From: Bremia lactucae
Lineage: Eukaryota > Oomycota > Peronosporomycetes > Peronosporales > Peronosporaceae
DNA length: 64,000 nt
Direction of reading: 5' to 3'
NCBI RefSeq assembly: GCF_004359215.1
Contig: NC_090615.1
Coordinates: forward strand, 2,858,823 to 2,922,822
Shown here: piece by piece, positions 11,279-22,076 of the stretch
How positions within the stretch are numbered: the stretch's first letter is position 1
Layout: each line of letters opens with the position of its first letter
Program-made: the position numbers and the translations under genes
The notes under the pieces: model-generated
Databases searched by the model: none
Told to the model about the DNA's origin: nothing
The model's input: only the letters and a program-made list of their open reading frames with translations

Positions 11279-11686
11279 ATGGTGCAGGTAACTCCCGTCA
11301 TCCGACCAAAAATCGTCAAGAAGAAAGTGACTAAATTTAAACGTCACCAGTCTAATCGCTTCAAGCGTGTTCCGGAATCATGGCGTCGCCCAAAAGGTAT
11401 TGATGGCCGAGTGCGCCGAAAATTTAAGGGTGCTATCAAGATGCCGAACATTGGCTACGGCTCGAATAAAAAGACGCGTCACCTGTTGCCCAATGGCTTC
11501 CTCAAGTTTGTGGTCAACAATGTGGCCGAACTTGAGGTGCTGCTTATGCACAATCGGAAGTACTGCGCTGAAATTGCTCACGATGTGTCGGGTCGCAAGC
11601 GCCGCGACATTATTGAACGCGCCGAGCAGCTAAACGTGCGTGTGACGAACCCCAATGCCCGCGTGCGTGCTGAGGAGAACGAATAA
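11279..11686 (+). CDS. RPL32: 60S ribosomal protein L32 (eL32)
   Basis: An intronless 135-residue frame beginning [16 protein letters not shown], with [23 protein letters not shown] and [17 protein letters not shown], then the [20 protein letters not shown] block. These are the hallmark segments of eL32, a large-subunit protein of eukaryotic and archaeal ribosomes, and the length is normal. The annotated ATG follows an in-frame ATG-TAG pair (positions 11273-11278), so translation from the upstream ATG would stop at once; the chosen start is the only one consistent with the family. 10912-11278 upstream holds no other gene. Confidence 0.96.
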   Translation: MVQVTPVIRPKIVKKKVTKFKRHQSNRFKRVPESWRRPKGIDGRVRRKFKGAIKMPNIGYGSNKKTRHLLPNGFLKFVVNNVAELEVLLMHNRKYCAEIAHDVSGRKRRDIIERAEQLNVRVTNPNARVRAEENE

Positions 11687-11921
11687 GCAAACGTTTTCAC
11701 GGCCGGCTTGTGATGATACACATCTTTGAAAAAGCTAATGCACAGCCTCAATTTCAGGCAAATTAGCAATAATCTACCTTTTGGAGCCCATGCATCCGAT
11801 ATTTGCTTATTTTTTCCTGCTATTTGTTCCGCGCAAAAAGTATAAATAGACCGTCGCCTTAATTCATATCGCAAGCTAAATCCTTAGAGGGAATGGTGAC
11901 TCCAATAAGAATATTGAATGT

Positions 11922-12650
11922 GTGAATCAATTTAATATTTCATTCCTTATAATGCTGCAAATACAAGTCATCCGTCAAATCGCTCGCTGTCCACTATTGC
12001 AGCAACCTCTTCAATTCAAATATCTCAATGTGACGCGGTACATCTCAAGGCGTGCGGCAGAAGAGGCGCGCCGTGAGTCTGTTAAAAAGCGTAATCGACG
12101 TGCAGTCATGTACTTGGCTGGCACAGCGGTCGCCTGGGTTGGTATCTCTTACGCGGCTGTCCCGCTGTATAAAATATTTTGCCAGATGACAGGCTTTGGT
12201 GGAACCACACGTCGCGTCGATGAATTCGTAGAGAACAAGCTTACGCCGCGAGGAGATGCCAGGCCTATTCGTGTGACCTTTGATGGCGGCGTGAGCGCCA
12301 ATATGCCGTGGGTATTTCGGCCACAACAGCGCGACATATTGCTTGTGCCAGGTGAAACCGCCCTAGCGTTCTACACTGCCAGGAATAAGTCGGATAAGGC
12401 TATCACGGGCGTTGCCACATATAATGTGTATCCACCGTCGTCGGGAGTGTATTTTAACAAAATACAGTGCTTTTGCTTTGAAGAGCAGCGCCTCAAGCCG
12501 AACGAAGAGATCGACATGCCTGTATTTTTTTTCATTGATCCTGAAATATGTGACGATCCTTCCATGAGTGGCGTGCATAATATAACGCTGTCTTACACCT
12601 TTTTCAAGACAGACGACGTCTCCGAAGATGAAGTGAACGACGATAATTAA
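11922..12650 (+). CDS. COX11: COX11 copper chaperone for cytochrome c oxidase
   Basis: A 242-residue frame. COX11 (bacterial CtaG) inserts copper into the CuB site of cytochrome oxidase subunit I from the intermembrane-space side of the inner membrane. Seen here: an N-terminal basic, hydrophobic region fit for mitochondrial import, one membrane segment (about 62-80, AVMYLAGTAVAWVGISYAAV), the conserved PLYKIFCQMTGFGGT with Cys87, and the copper-binding CFCF motif at 183-186 inside NKIQCFCFEEQ. The PVFFFIDPEI segment near the C-terminus is also family typical. A second ATG at 11952 (MLQIQVIRQIARC) looks more like a presequence start and may be the true one. The last residues are acidic. Confidence 0.94.
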   Translation: MNQFNISFLIMLQIQVIRQIARCPLLQQPLQFKYLNVTRYISRRAAEEARRESVKKRNRRAVMYLAGTAVAWVGISYAAVPLYKIFCQMTGFGGTTRRVDEFVENKLTPRGDARPIRVTFDGGVSANMPWVFRPQQRDILLVPGETALAFYTARNKSDKAITGVATYNVYPPSSGVYFNKIQCFCFEEQRLKPNEEIDMPVFFFIDPEICDDPSMSGVHNITLSYTFFKTDDVSEDEVNDDN

Positions 12651-12902
12651 TTAAAGGTTGCTTTGAGGTTGGAATAGAGATCGATGTAGTTTTGAACTCA
12701 AAATAGGAGCAAAGTGGTTTGACATGGTTAAAAAAAAAACTGATCTCGAAACTTACCTTTTTCATGGGCTTGAGTGCCTTCTGGTTTTGTAATGAATTGT
12801 TTTCCGATTCTCTCGACAACAAGCTTGTAAATTGTTTAAAACTACCAGTTAATTTGGAAATAAATCGTAAAGTAAACAAAACGTATTACGACATAGTCGA
12901 CC

Positions 12903-13274
12903 ATGGCAAGCAAAGAGGAACACAATGACGACGAGATCCGTGAGCAGGATCGGTTCCTTCCAACAGCTAACATATCACGCATTATGAAGGTCTCGCTGCC
13001 TTCCACGGCTAAAATAGCCAAGGACGGTAAGGAGACGGTGCAAGAGTGCGTAAGCGAATTTATTTCGTTCATCACGAGCGAGGCTAGCGACAAGTGTCAG
13101 CAAGAGAAACGCAAGACCATTAATGGCGACGACATCATCTGGGCCATGAGCACGCTGGGATTTGACTCGTATGTTGAGCCGCTTAAGCTATATTTACAAA
13201 AATATCGCGAGTCGGTTAAGGTGGAGAAGAATGATAAGAAGGACAACGTGGGATCGTTTGGAGCGTCTTCGTAG
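12903..13274 (+). CDS. NF-YB / HAP3 CCAAT-binding factor subunit
   Basis: A 123-residue frame that is almost entirely a histone-fold domain. It matches the NF-YB signature: [18 protein letters not shown] (LPxAN...MK), [30 protein letters not shown], then [41 protein letters not shown] pairs with NF-YC and recruits NF-YA to bind CCAAT promoters in the nucleus; the conserved Cys residues in the histone fold are present. Family members outside this group often have longer tails, while this one has only about 12 residues before and 20 after the core. No intron in the coding region. The 250 bp separating it from COX11 shows no gene. Confidence 0.94.
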   Translation: MASKEEHNDDEIREQDRFLPTANISRIMKVSLPSTAKIAKDGKETVQECVSEFISFITSEASDKCQQEKRKTINGDDIIWAMSTLGFDSYVEPLKLYLQKYRESVKVEKNDKKDNVGSFGASS

Positions 13275-14301
13275 ACGTTCAAAAGAAACAAAACACATTA
13301 AAGCGTTCGCACGTGGCAGCAGTAGATACATACGAAAAGACAAAAAGAATAAGTTAGTTATACTTGCTGCAGCCTTCGTGCAAAAGTTGCAGACCTTTTA
13401 GTTTATTCTTCTTGCTGGCAGCTTGCGCTAAATTTGTCTTAATTACGAACGTCGGCGCCCGGCGACAAGAGGATGCTGACGCGGAGGCAAACTGCCGCAC
13501 GAAAGCAATGCCACTCGCTGATGTGGAAGGAAAAAGCGTGCGCTCGAGATAGTAGATGCAAGCTAACTTAGATATAAACCTGGTCAATGGCGATGTCTTC
13601 GGCTCCTTTGCATTAGTTGTCAGCATCCCACTATTCCTCCGAGACGCTGCCTATTGCAGGCCACTCCAGCCATGCTGCCGAAAGAGATGCGTTACGGCTT
13701 TAGATAACGTGCTTGAAGGGTTCGAATCCTTTTCGATCGGCGTGTAAAGTTAGACCATTTAACAATCGAAAATATCTTGTAATTGACTTGTTGGCACAGC
13801 AGACGGCTCTTCTATTCCTTGCATTCACTTAAAGGTTTTCCAAAGAAAAAGAATAACAGGCTCGTCCTTCGGTTATGACACAGAGTTTTGCACTTCATCT
13901 TGTTATTCAATACAACTTGCATCTTCAAACTAAAATCAGTATCGCCATCATCATTACATTGACTGTTGCGGCAACTTCAAAGCGCACTTTATAATATTAA
14001 GCCGTTGCGTTCCCTGCTTGTGCTTGTTCTTCCTCTTTTCTCGCGCCATCGTAAGCATTAAAGTCTCCATACGACTTAACTGTTCGACTTTCACGTCATC
14101 GGCGTTTAAATATCGAGCGCCCTAACTCAGTGTGCTGTTTGCAGAGCCAGGTACAGAAACAAGCGTAACGGCTGCCTCTTTCAGGACATCAACGTTATCG
14201 ACTTGACCCGGACGTCATCGATACATCACAAATCAACTAATGTATTGCTTTCCCATCCACGTCACGTGTTTAAACGGTACATTATTTACCATGAACCGAC
14301 A
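13275..14301. other. Intergenic, no gene supported
   Basis: Lies between the convergent NF-YB and kinesin genes. Several open frames under 100 codons occur but none resembles a known protein. A GGTTCGAATCC Pol III B-box-like string at 13718-13728 is not part of a foldable tRNA. Confidence 0.3.
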
Positions 14302-17300
14302 TTATTTCTGCCAACCTGGTCCTGCCGGGGTCCGTGCGCGCTTTCTCCTTGGTCCGGGAGATACCGATCGACTTATTGGCTGATCTCGAGCCGTCAGTTT
14401 TGCTGCTTTAATAGCCGTTGCTTTTGGAGCCCTTTCAAAATTTGTCTGCTCGACTTGTTGCGGCGTAGATGTTTTACAAAGATCGCTCGAGGCAGGTGAC
14501 ACAAGAAGTGGTGTATTGCTTGAAGACTCAACGTCAATGTTTTCTTTCTCTGTCAGCATCAGCCGAACTCTTTCAAGGGAGCGCTGCAGCTTGAACTTGT
14601 CATCTGATAATTGCCGCACCTGCTCTAAAAGACGATTGTTTTCCTCTTTGACTCTTGCGTGGTGTTGAATTTTCTGGCGGCTATTTTGATGACCCACCAG
14701 CTTCTCTTTTTCATTTGACATCATCTCGAGCTTCTTGCTGAGAGCTTTAATTTCTCGCTGCAGCTTCATCTTCTCTGCAAGGAAATTGCGTTTCGCCTGC
14801 ACAAGCACATCTTGGGTTATTGCAATCGTCTTCGCCTTCTTTAACGTGGCTGTGGTCAGTTGTGGAACTGGCGTTTTCTTAAAAGATCGACTGCGCTCCT
14901 GCGCAGTCACGGCCCCATCGCGATACGATTTCAGTTGCTTCTTCTGCTCCTCAAGCTTCGCCTTCTCAGAAATAGCCGACAGATATTTTGCCTGGAGATC
15001 TTTAAGCGCAATCTGCAACCCTTGAACATTTGCGCTAGAGGCATCTTCAACACTGCGTGCAATTGTTGTTTCCGAATCAACCACTAAATTTGTGACGTGC
15101 AGAAGATTAGCATCTGTTTCCTCAACCTGCTTTATCTCCTGCATCAACTGCTCAGACTGTTGTGCCCCTGTCTCCCTTTCCTCTCCCTTTTCATTCAGGG
15201 CGTCCTTCTCCGCCATCTGTTCTTCTACTTTAGCAAACGCCGCCTTCTCAGCAATCAATTGCACACGGTCCTGTACGCGACCACTTGAGGCATTCAACTC
15301 GGCCTTATAGTCTCCGCACTTCTGATCCAGCTTTGTTTCGTTTTGAAGCAAACGTTGCTTTAATGTAGCGATCATTTCATCTTGACCTGTGATCACAGTC
15401 AGCTTCTCTGTAAGCTCCTTTCCTTGCTTTGATATAGTTTTCTGCTGCTCTGTCAATTGACTATTCAAATTACTTATGCAGCTTCTCAGCTCCGCCACAG
15501 TATCGTTTAGCTGTTCCTGGATGATGCCCGAATTACCAATGCTTGCTTTTAGTGCGTGAATATTTGCTTCCATATCGGTGACGCAATCTATAAGTTTCTG
15601 GACATGACTTTCTTTCTCTGCAACTACTGTCTTAAAATTCTCATTTTCGAGCTTTAGTTCCTGCATTCGGGATGACAAAGTCATTTTTAATCGAGATAAA
15701 GTATCAGCGCGCTTTTGAAGAGCCAATACCTCTTTCTGAAATCTTTGACTTTCTTCCAACCAGGTATTTTTAGCTTCAGCAAACTTTTCTTTGACATCAA
15801 GACTAGACTCTTGCTCCACTTTTAAGTTCTCGACCAACTCCAGACGTTCAAATTCCAACGATTTCAGCTCGTCGCGCAACGTAAATTGAATTCCCTGGTA
15901 CATCTTAAGCCCCTCCTGCTGACGCAAGGCGGCACTTTGAAGGTCACGAATTACACCTTCTGCTTTATTGTGCTTCTTAGTCAAGCCTTCAATTGTATTC
16001 ATATTCGCTTCAAGCTCTTCCATCAGCTCTTTAATCTTAATTGCCCTGGATGAAAGATCCGCGAGCTGTGCGGCTTGAATAATCGCAGCTTGACGACAAT
16101 CTTCCTTTGCTGTAGCGAGATCGTTACGAAGCTCATTACCTTCATGAGACTGTTTCTTTATTAGTTGCTGCAATTCCTCAATTTTCTCAGTGAACGTCTT
16201 GATAGATTCTGCAGAAGTCGAAAGCTGAGCTTGCTGCCGGTCACATAGTTTGTGTAGCTCAGCACATTGATTCTCCATTCCACTCGACCTATCCCGAAGC
16301 TCCTCTAGACACTCTGATATAGACTGATTCTCGCTAAACAACATAGCCTTCTCCTTTTCGTGAGTATTAATTATAATTTGCAGACTTTCAATCTGTTGAA
16401 ACGCTGAAGCATACTCGCAATTAACTTGATCTTTTTCATTAGAGAGCTTAGAAGCCTCACTAACAGCATGTGACAGCTTTTCTTGAACGGCACTTAGCGC
16501 TAAATTGGATTTGTGTCGTTCGTCATCAAGCTGATGCTGAAGTGCTTCAAGTGCTGCTTGTTTGTGTTCCAGTGCTAAAATGTAATGAAGGGCAGTATCT
16601 TCTGCCTTCATTTGGTGGCGATTAAGCTCCGCAAGAAGCTGCTCAAGGTCTTTGTCTTTTGAATTGAGTCGAAACTTGAACACTTCAAGTATTTTCTGTT
16701 CTTGCGCTTGCGCTTGATGCTTCAAGGACACAACCGATTCTAAATGTTTCTTTGCGTTACCATTGGCTTCATCCTGTAACTCTTTAAAAGAATTACTGAG
16801 TAATATCACCTTATACTCAAGACTCCTTTTCTTCTCATTAAATAGCTCCTCAGAGCTTTTCAGTTCATCAATTGCCTCGTCACGACTAGTAATTTCAGCT
16901 CGCAAGCGACTTGTAAGAAGCGTTAGACCCTTAACATCATCACGAGACTTATCCAGAAGCAACACACTTTTCTGGTTTGCTTCTTTAATTAGATCGATTT
17001 CCACCTTAAGCTGGGCGATTTCACATGCAGCTACTTGAATCTGTTGCTCGCTAAGGCCAAGTTCTGCATTCTTTTGATCAAGTTGCTGCTGCAACAGCTC
17101 CTTAGCCTTTTTGAGATCCTCACTGACAGTGACATTATCAGCCAGGACAGCCTCATGTTCGAGGCGTATGCCTTCACGGACTTGCTTTAACTGAAACTCG
17201 AGCTCTTTCACCTTACAAATCTCTTGGAATAGCCTCTCTTTGGTCAAAAGTTGTGCCTCCTTCGCTACTAGCAGAGCTTCATCGGAATCAGCAGCTCGTA

Positions 17301-19290
17301 TCTCATAGTTTAGCTGATGAATGGACCAGGAAGCGTCACGCTGACTAACCTGATGCAATTCAAGCGCAATTTCTGCTGCCTTTTCTTTCAAGCATGCATT
17401 AAGCGAGTTTAAAGAGTCGAGCTTTGCCTCATATTCATTAGCCTGATACTTAAGTGCTTTCTCCAAGCGTCCAGAGAATTCTGCGTCAATTGCATCTTGC
17501 GAGAACGGTCTCTCAATGCTTTCGACCTTTTTCGACTGACGATTGTTCAGGCGGTCTTGTAATTCGTGCTTGTCATGCAGCACAACAGCAAATTGTCGCG
17601 TCAGATCTAGCAGCATCTTGTTGAGCGCTTCTACGCTGTTAGCGGTATATCCTGTGATGCTGGCGCCGCGACTTTTAGTGTGACATAACTCGTCTTGGAG
17701 CTCAATTACACGTTCTTCTAATTCTTCGTACTTCATTCTCCATTCAATAGCATCAGCTGATGGTTTATAGTCGTGTGCATTCAATCCACCTAGTCGCAGC
17801 ATAAGTCTTAAGTGAGCATTACTTTGTTTTAATTCCGTGCAAAGCGCCAGAACATGTCCGTATTGCAGCCGCAGATATTCACACGAACGTTGCAAACTAT
17901 CATACTTCTCTATAGATGCCGCAAATGCTTCCTCCAGTCCCCGACAACTGTAGCCTCTTGCTGGATCACATGACGCAACTTGCTCTTGGATTGAGTCTTG
18001 GTTTATTAAGCTTTCAAGTGCTAAAGATCCTTGCTGTGGATGACAGCGTGCAATTTGCAAATGAGCCTGTTGAAGATGCCGTCGAAGTCGCTCGATTTCT
18101 TCTTGCAAGATAGGTACACTTCCGGTTGCAATTTCGTTGACAATGGCACTATTTTGAATCAATTTTGCTCGCTGAGCAAATTTCAGAGTCGAAAGCGTTT
18201 CAAACGCAGAATCTTCAGCGGGCGAGATGGTCGCTATCATGAATGTTTTCGAGTTTCCCCCCAGTGAATCCTTAAGTAAGAAAGTGAGCTTGGAGTCCCG
18301 GTAGTGTACGTGACGGTGTTTGCCCACTGACTGCTCTGATAGTCCCAAAATGACATTCCCAAGCGCAGACAGCGATTTGTTGATACTCCCAGCTTCCTTT
18401 AGCCGCTCACCTACTGCATCTGTACTCCTTTGCCGCTCTGAACCAGCTAAATCCACCAAATTAAGCCGTGAGGTGCGAGTCTTAGTGCCCTCAGCAGTTG
18501 TCTCTTTGGACTGTAGTTGCAGGATAAACACACTATGTGACCGGCTGCTTTCTCTGTTCATAGAAGTTTGTCCCACGCGTCGGTTCTGCGCACCAATTGT
18601 CATGAGTTCTGCTGCTTTGGCCGAGCTAGTCACTATACTTTCAATAAGTCCTTCCACATGGACTCCTTTGCGTCCATTTTCCCTTAATTGCAGTCCTGCG
18701 GCATCCTTTGCGCTTCCTCTATCAAGGAGATCATACACTCGCTCATTGTATATCTCAAGGAAGGAGCATGCAAACGTATGCTGAACACTTTTTCGGGTGT
18801 CATTAGCCATGACATTGTCAAAGAGATAGTCGAAGACCCGTGGAACGAGACCGCGGAGCGCGAGCTGCTCTTGAGTGAGGCAATGAGCGTTTGTATCGAT
18901 GAAGTCATCGGGGCCTTGCATAGAAAACGTCTTTCCCGAACCTGTCTGTCCATAGGCGAAAATAGTGCCATTGTAGCCCTCGAGACAGGCCCGAGTGATG
19001 GGCGCCCCCACAACTTCAAAGACGTCGTTTTGGTTCGAGTTTTCGTCAAATACGCGGTCAAATGTAAAAGTCTTGGACGGACCGTGCTTACTATGCAGGA
19101 ATAACGTCTGCTGCAGAGCGTCCGAGACCGGGACGGCCACGCACTTTTTTGCGAATGACGCATTTACATTGGCGCGTGTCTTGGAATTCACGGGTCCATT
19201 CGAGGAGCTTAAATTTAGATTTCCACACTCGCGCTCGTTGGGCGGTCGCACGCGGCAAAAGACCTTCACGTTAGTGTCCGTGATGTCCAT
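14302..19290 (-). CDS. Kinesin, kinesin-12 (KIF15)-like, 1662 residues
   Basis: One uninterrupted 4989-nt exon. The N-terminal motor domain covers about residues 7-385: VKVFCRVRPPNE at the start, P-loop GQTGSGKT at 114-121, switch I NRESSRSHS at 245-253, switch II LVDLAGSER at 278-286, and the neck-proximal KFAQRAKLIQN. An N-terminal motor means plus-end-directed movement along microtubules. The neck sequence PILQEEIERLRRHL and the very long coiled coil that fills residues 390-1600 suggest the kinesin-12 group, which works in spindle assembly and, in plants, phragmoplast organisation. The C-terminus is short and basic (RRKRARTPAGPGWQK). Family placement beyond kinesin is inference. A 5-kb single exon is large even for this window. 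All the shorter frames on the opposite strand are shadows. Confidence 0.9.
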   Translation of the reverse strand: MDITDTNVKVFCRVRPPNERECGNLNLSSSNGPVNSKTRANVNASFAKKCVAVPVSDALQQTLFLHSKHGPSKTFTFDRVFDENSNQNDVFEVVGAPITRACLEGYNGTIFAYGQTGSGKTFSMQGPDDFIDTNAHCLTQEQLALRGLVPRVFDYLFDNVMANDTRKSVQHTFACSFLEIYNERVYDLLDRGSAKDAAGLQLRENGRKGVHVEGLIESIVTSSAKAAELMTIGAQNRRVGQTSMNRESSRSHSVFILQLQSKETTAEGTKTRTSRLNLVDLAGSERQRSTDAVGERLKEAGSINKSLSALGNVILGLSEQSVGKHRHVHYRDSKLTFLLKDSLGGNSKTFMIATISPAEDSAFETLSTLKFAQRAKLIQNSAIVNEIATGSVPILQEEIERLRRHLQQAHLQIARCHPQQGSLALESLINQDSIQEQVASCDPARGYSCRGLEEAFAASIEKYDSLQRSCEYLRLQYGHVLALCTELKQSNAHLRLMLRLGGLNAHDYKPSADAIEWRMKYEELEERVIELQDELCHTKSRGASITGYTANSVEALNKMLLDLTRQFAVVLHDKHELQDRLNNRQSKKVESIERPFSQDAIDAEFSGRLEKALKYQANEYEAKLDSLNSLNACLKEKAAEIALELHQVSQRDASWSIHQLNYEIRAADSDEALLVAKEAQLLTKERLFQEICKVKELEFQLKQVREGIRLEHEAVLADNVTVSEDLKKAKELLQQQLDQKNAELGLSEQQIQVAACEIAQLKVEIDLIKEANQKSVLLLDKSRDDVKGLTLLTSRLRAEITSRDEAIDELKSSEELFNEKKRSLEYKVILLSNSFKELQDEANGNAKKHLESVVSLKHQAQAQEQKILEVFKFRLNSKDKDLEQLLAELNRHQMKAEDTALHYILALEHKQAALEALQHQLDDERHKSNLALSAVQEKLSHAVSEASKLSNEKDQVNCEYASAFQQIESLQIIINTHEKEKAMLFSENQSISECLEELRDRSSGMENQCAELHKLCDRQQAQLSTSAESIKTFTEKIEELQQLIKKQSHEGNELRNDLATAKEDCRQAAIIQAAQLADLSSRAIKIKELMEELEANMNTIEGLTKKHNKAEGVIRDLQSAALRQQEGLKMYQGIQFTLRDELKSLEFERLELVENLKVEQESSLDVKEKFAEAKNTWLEESQRFQKEVLALQKRADTLSRLKMTLSSRMQELKLENENFKTVVAEKESHVQKLIDCVTDMEANIHALKASIGNSGIIQEQLNDTVAELRSCISNLNSQLTEQQKTISKQGKELTEKLTVITGQDEMIATLKQRLLQNETKLDQKCGDYKAELNASSGRVQDRVQLIAEKAAFAKVEEQMAEKDALNEKGEERETGAQQSEQLMQEIKQVEETDANLLHVTNLVVDSETTIARSVEDASSANVQGLQIALKDLQAKYLSAISEKAKLEEQKKQLKSYRDGAVTAQERSRSFKKTPVPQLTTATLKKAKTIAITQDVLVQAKRNFLAEKMKLQREIKALSKKLEMMSNEKEKLVGHQNSRQKIQHHARVKEENNRLLEQVRQLSDDKFKLQRSLERVRLMLTEKENIDVESSSNTPLLVSPASSDLCKTSTPQQVEQTNFERAPKATAIKAAKLTARDQPISRSVSPGPRRKRARTPAGPGWQK

Positions 19291-19624
19291 AAAGACGGCT
19301 TGACTGTTTGGACTTTGAGATTTGAGATTTGACCATAACGTTTGCTGCCTCGGGTTAATGACATCGCTGTCTTTTTTTAGCTTTGTTAAATAACCTTGTT
19401 AAACAATGATTAAACAAGCAAAATTTCATGTCTGAACCGGGGTGACCAAACCAGAGCTTACAACTACTGAGCGCCGAAGGCTCACCACTTAAATAAGTCT
19501 AGTGGACCGGGACAAGGATGCTCGCTTAGAGAGCAGCATCCAAGGTTAACAAAACGCTTGTCTATAAGCGACATTGTAATGGGGCACATCGGTTAGTTAC
19601 TTTTCCTTTGCTAGTACTGATAAC
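19291..19624. other. Upstream region of the kinesin gene
   Basis: Carries the kinesin promoter region and the boundary with the repeat block. A TGTAATGGGGCAC string at 19575 resembles an LTR start but the following bases diverge. No gene is seen. Confidence 0.3.
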
Positions 19625-20247
19625 TGTCACGGGACACCTTTCACTAGTACTGATCAGTACTAGTTGTAACGGGGTGTATCGTTACATGGAATTAACACTT
19701 AAAGGTTGTTAATTAATATATTATCTGAAAGGTATATAATATTCGGAGGATTTATTAAGTAATGTTCAGAAATCTTATCCATAAATAGGTATAGATAGAC
19801 CATCTAAACAGCTGTAGATGTAAACAAGAGAGAGAGACAGATAAGGTAAGATTAGATTAGATAAGATTACATGTTTAGTATTAGTTTATAACTAAGTTAG
19901 AGTTAACAGATAGAAAGAAGAAATACTTAATGATATAATTACAGTTTTCGTTTAACCCTCTTTAAGCTAGTTACCTTAAAGAGAAGTCTTCCTCTGCACG
20001 TACTAGTGAAGGCACCACTCGCAACTGAAGCAGTGCGAAGTGGACTTGTACCGAAGCAGTACAAGTCGTAGTGCCCCGTTACACTAGTTCACTGCCACTG
20101 ATTACAGTGTAGGTGAGGTGCCTCGAAACTTCACGTACGCAAGGGTACAGAGGAAGGTTTCTAAGAAGCTAAGGGGCTTTAGCTTCCAAAGCTATTCGAA
20201 GGATTAGAATTAGGAAAAAAATAAAACTGTATTAACATATTCAATTT
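19625..20247 (-). repeat. LTR family C copy, split by a younger LTR
   Basis: Begins TGTCACGGGACACCTTTCACTAGT, interrupted at 19665-20083 by a family B LTR, and resumes at 20084 with ...TGATTACAGTGTAGG and CTTCACGTACGCAAGGG, homologous to 52596-52720. It is then cut at 20248 by an LTR of family A. Confidence 0.65.
19665..20083 (+). repeat. Solo LTR, family B, with target-site duplication
   Basis: 419 bp, starting TGTAACGGGG and ending CCCCGTTACA, a perfect 10-bp terminal inverted repeat. It is flanked on both sides by CTAGT (19660-19664 and 20084-20088), the 5-bp duplication expected from retroviral-type integrase. No internal region remains, so it is a solo LTR left by recombination. Inverted relatives are at 20438-20522 and 33351-33804. 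Confidence 0.88.
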
Positions 20248-20337
20248 TGTAGGCGGGCACGTCGTAATGCGGCCACGCTCTACTTAGCACACACCCTAGC
20301 ACAGCGAGGAAGCGGTTTGCACCTGCTTCTCTGGCGT
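20248..20337 (-). repeat. LTR family A fragment, cut by an assembly gap
   Basis: Starts TGTAGGCGGGCACGTCGTAATGC, identical in outline to the reverse complement of the end of the LTR at 224-776, and runs into the N run. Confidence 0.7.
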
Positions 20338-20437
20338 NNNNNNNNNNNNNNNNNNNNNNNNNNNNNNNNNNNNNNNNNNNNNNNNNNNNNNNNNNNNNNN
20401 NNNNNNNNNNNNNNNNNNNNNNNNNNNNNNNNNNNNN
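20338..20437. other. Assembly gap, 100 N
   Basis: Exactly 100 N, the convention for a gap of unknown size. It joins a family A LTR to a family B LTR. Confidence 0.95.
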
Positions 20438-20522
20438 CCTCCAAATATTATCTACCTTTTAGATAATATATTAATTGACAACCTTTAAGTGTTAATTTCA
20501 CGTAGCGATACACTCCGTTACA
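20438..20522 (-). repeat. LTR family B fragment, reverse orientation
   Basis: Its reverse complement starts TGTAACGGAGTGTATCGCTACG and follows the first 85 bp of the LTR at 19665. To its right the reverse strand has a purine-rich run (AGGGAGG), so it may be the 3' LTR of an element whose body (20523-20870) goes into the next gap. 20523-20870 has no intact gene. Confidence 0.6.
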
Positions 20523-20870
20523 TCAACCTCCCTAAACGACAATCACTCTGACTGTCATTGGATGGAGTGGTCACTATGTGTTCACTTTATTTTAAAATGA
20601 TATTGATTGGTCAGAACCATCATTTTAAATTCCATCCATGAAGAATAATCTCATGCGGGGTGTTGATAGTGCTGCGCCTTCGGCTGCGGTTCGTGCAGCC
20701 TTGGGGGGCGCACTGTTATCTATGTGCCAGACGGATTGTCTGCCGTAGTATCTTCCACTCGCACAACACTAGATGTTGCGAGTGCACGTGGCGATTCACC
20801 ACGTGAAAACGACCCTCTTTGGAGGTCGACTACGAATGCGAGTCGGACGAAATGGCCGACTCGGGGAGAA

Positions 20871-21330
20871 NNNNNNNNNNNNNNNNNNNNNNNNNNNNNN
20901 NNNNNNNNNNNNNNNNNNNNNNNNNNNNNNNNNNNNNNNNNNNNNNNNNNNNNNNNNNNNNNNNNNNNNNNNNNNNNNNNNNNNNNNNNNNNNNNNNNNN
21001 NNNNNNNNNNNNNNNNNNNNNNNNNNNNNNNNNNNNNNNNNNNNNNNNNNNNNNNNNNNNNNNNNNNNNNNNNNNNNNNNNNNNNNNNNNNNNNNNNNNN
21101 NNNNNNNNNNNNNNNNNNNNNNNNNNNNNNNNNNNNNNNNNNNNNNNNNNNNNNNNNNNNNNNNNNNNNNNNNNNNNNNNNNNNNNNNNNNNNNNNNNNN
21201 NNNNNNNNNNNNNNNNNNNNNNNNNNNNNNNNNNNNNNNNNNNNNNNNNNNNNNNNNNNNNNNNNNNNNNNNNNNNNNNNNNNNNNNNNNNNNNNNNNNN
21301 NNNNNNNNNNNNNNNNNNNNNNNNNNNNNN
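20871..21330. other. Assembly gap, 460 N
   Basis: Separates retroelement sequence from the tRNA-bearing tandem array. Long open frames crossing it are artefacts. Confidence 0.95.
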
Positions 21331-22004
21331 AACAAACAATCTCAGTCCAGTACGAAGACTGTAAAGGAAATCGCTTTATAAGATCAAAAGTGACTTTTCG
21401 TTAATTGTCTTGATAGAACGACTGTGGCACCTGGCCGTTATGTCACAAGGTCGTTACATCGACGAGAGAAACTTCAATCGTCAGATCGAACTGTCAGTCA
21501 CAGCTGGGTTGACCGCAACGGGACTCGAACCGTGGCCTCATTTAGCCCCCTTATCACCAAAGTCGTTGCCGAAGTGAAACCTTAAGAGTCGTTTAAGGTA
21601 GCAACAGGTGCATACATTTTTAAACACACCAAACAGACGCAATACCACATTTAACACGAACGGAAAGCCCAGCTACGCTTTATTGTAGCTTGAAGAGCTA
21701 ATGACACGATCACATCATTATTTGTGCACTACCACTTTTGTGTGAGACGTGGAAGCAGTAACCTGCCTTTCATCTAATTGTGCCAGATTGTTGACGAGCA
21801 TACGGTGAGTAAGCTTCAATATTTATCGTTTCTAAAGCTGCTGTAGAGCAGACTTGAAAGCATAGGAGCTTCTTTGTAATATCGCGTATTGTAAAGTTGT
21901 TGTGCTATATTAAAGACTTTTCATACTGTCAAGACGAAGCTACGGCGTGCTTGATTACTTGATCTTTCAAATTGTGACAAGAATAACGGAGAGCGCATTC
22001 GACA

Positions 22005-22076
22005 GTCTCCGACAGGACACGAACCCGCAATCTCCCGCTTCGTAGGCGGATGCCTTATCCATTGGGCCACGGGGAC
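22005..22076 (-). tRNA. tRNA-Arg(ACG), degraded T-loop copy
   Basis: 72 nt, anticodon loop CTACGAA between the stem strands TCCGC and GCGGG. The T-loop reads TTCGTGT in place of TTCGAGT, so the invariant A58 is lost, and one T-stem pair is G-U. This weakens both the internal B box and T-loop folding; it may be a pseudogene. Confidence 0.55.

Noticed and set aside
13690..13745. Possible tRNA on the plus strand with a GGTTCGAATCC B box
   Set aside because: The T arm folds but no 5' acceptor strand, D arm or anticodon arm can be found at any reasonable length.
18320..19163. Open frames of 138-159 codons within the kinesin gene
   Set aside because: They overlap the motor domain on either strand and show no family features.
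20724..21404. Long open frames of 169-226 codons across the N run
   Set aside because: Most of the frame is unknown bases; there is no coding evidence on either side beyond about 50 codons.
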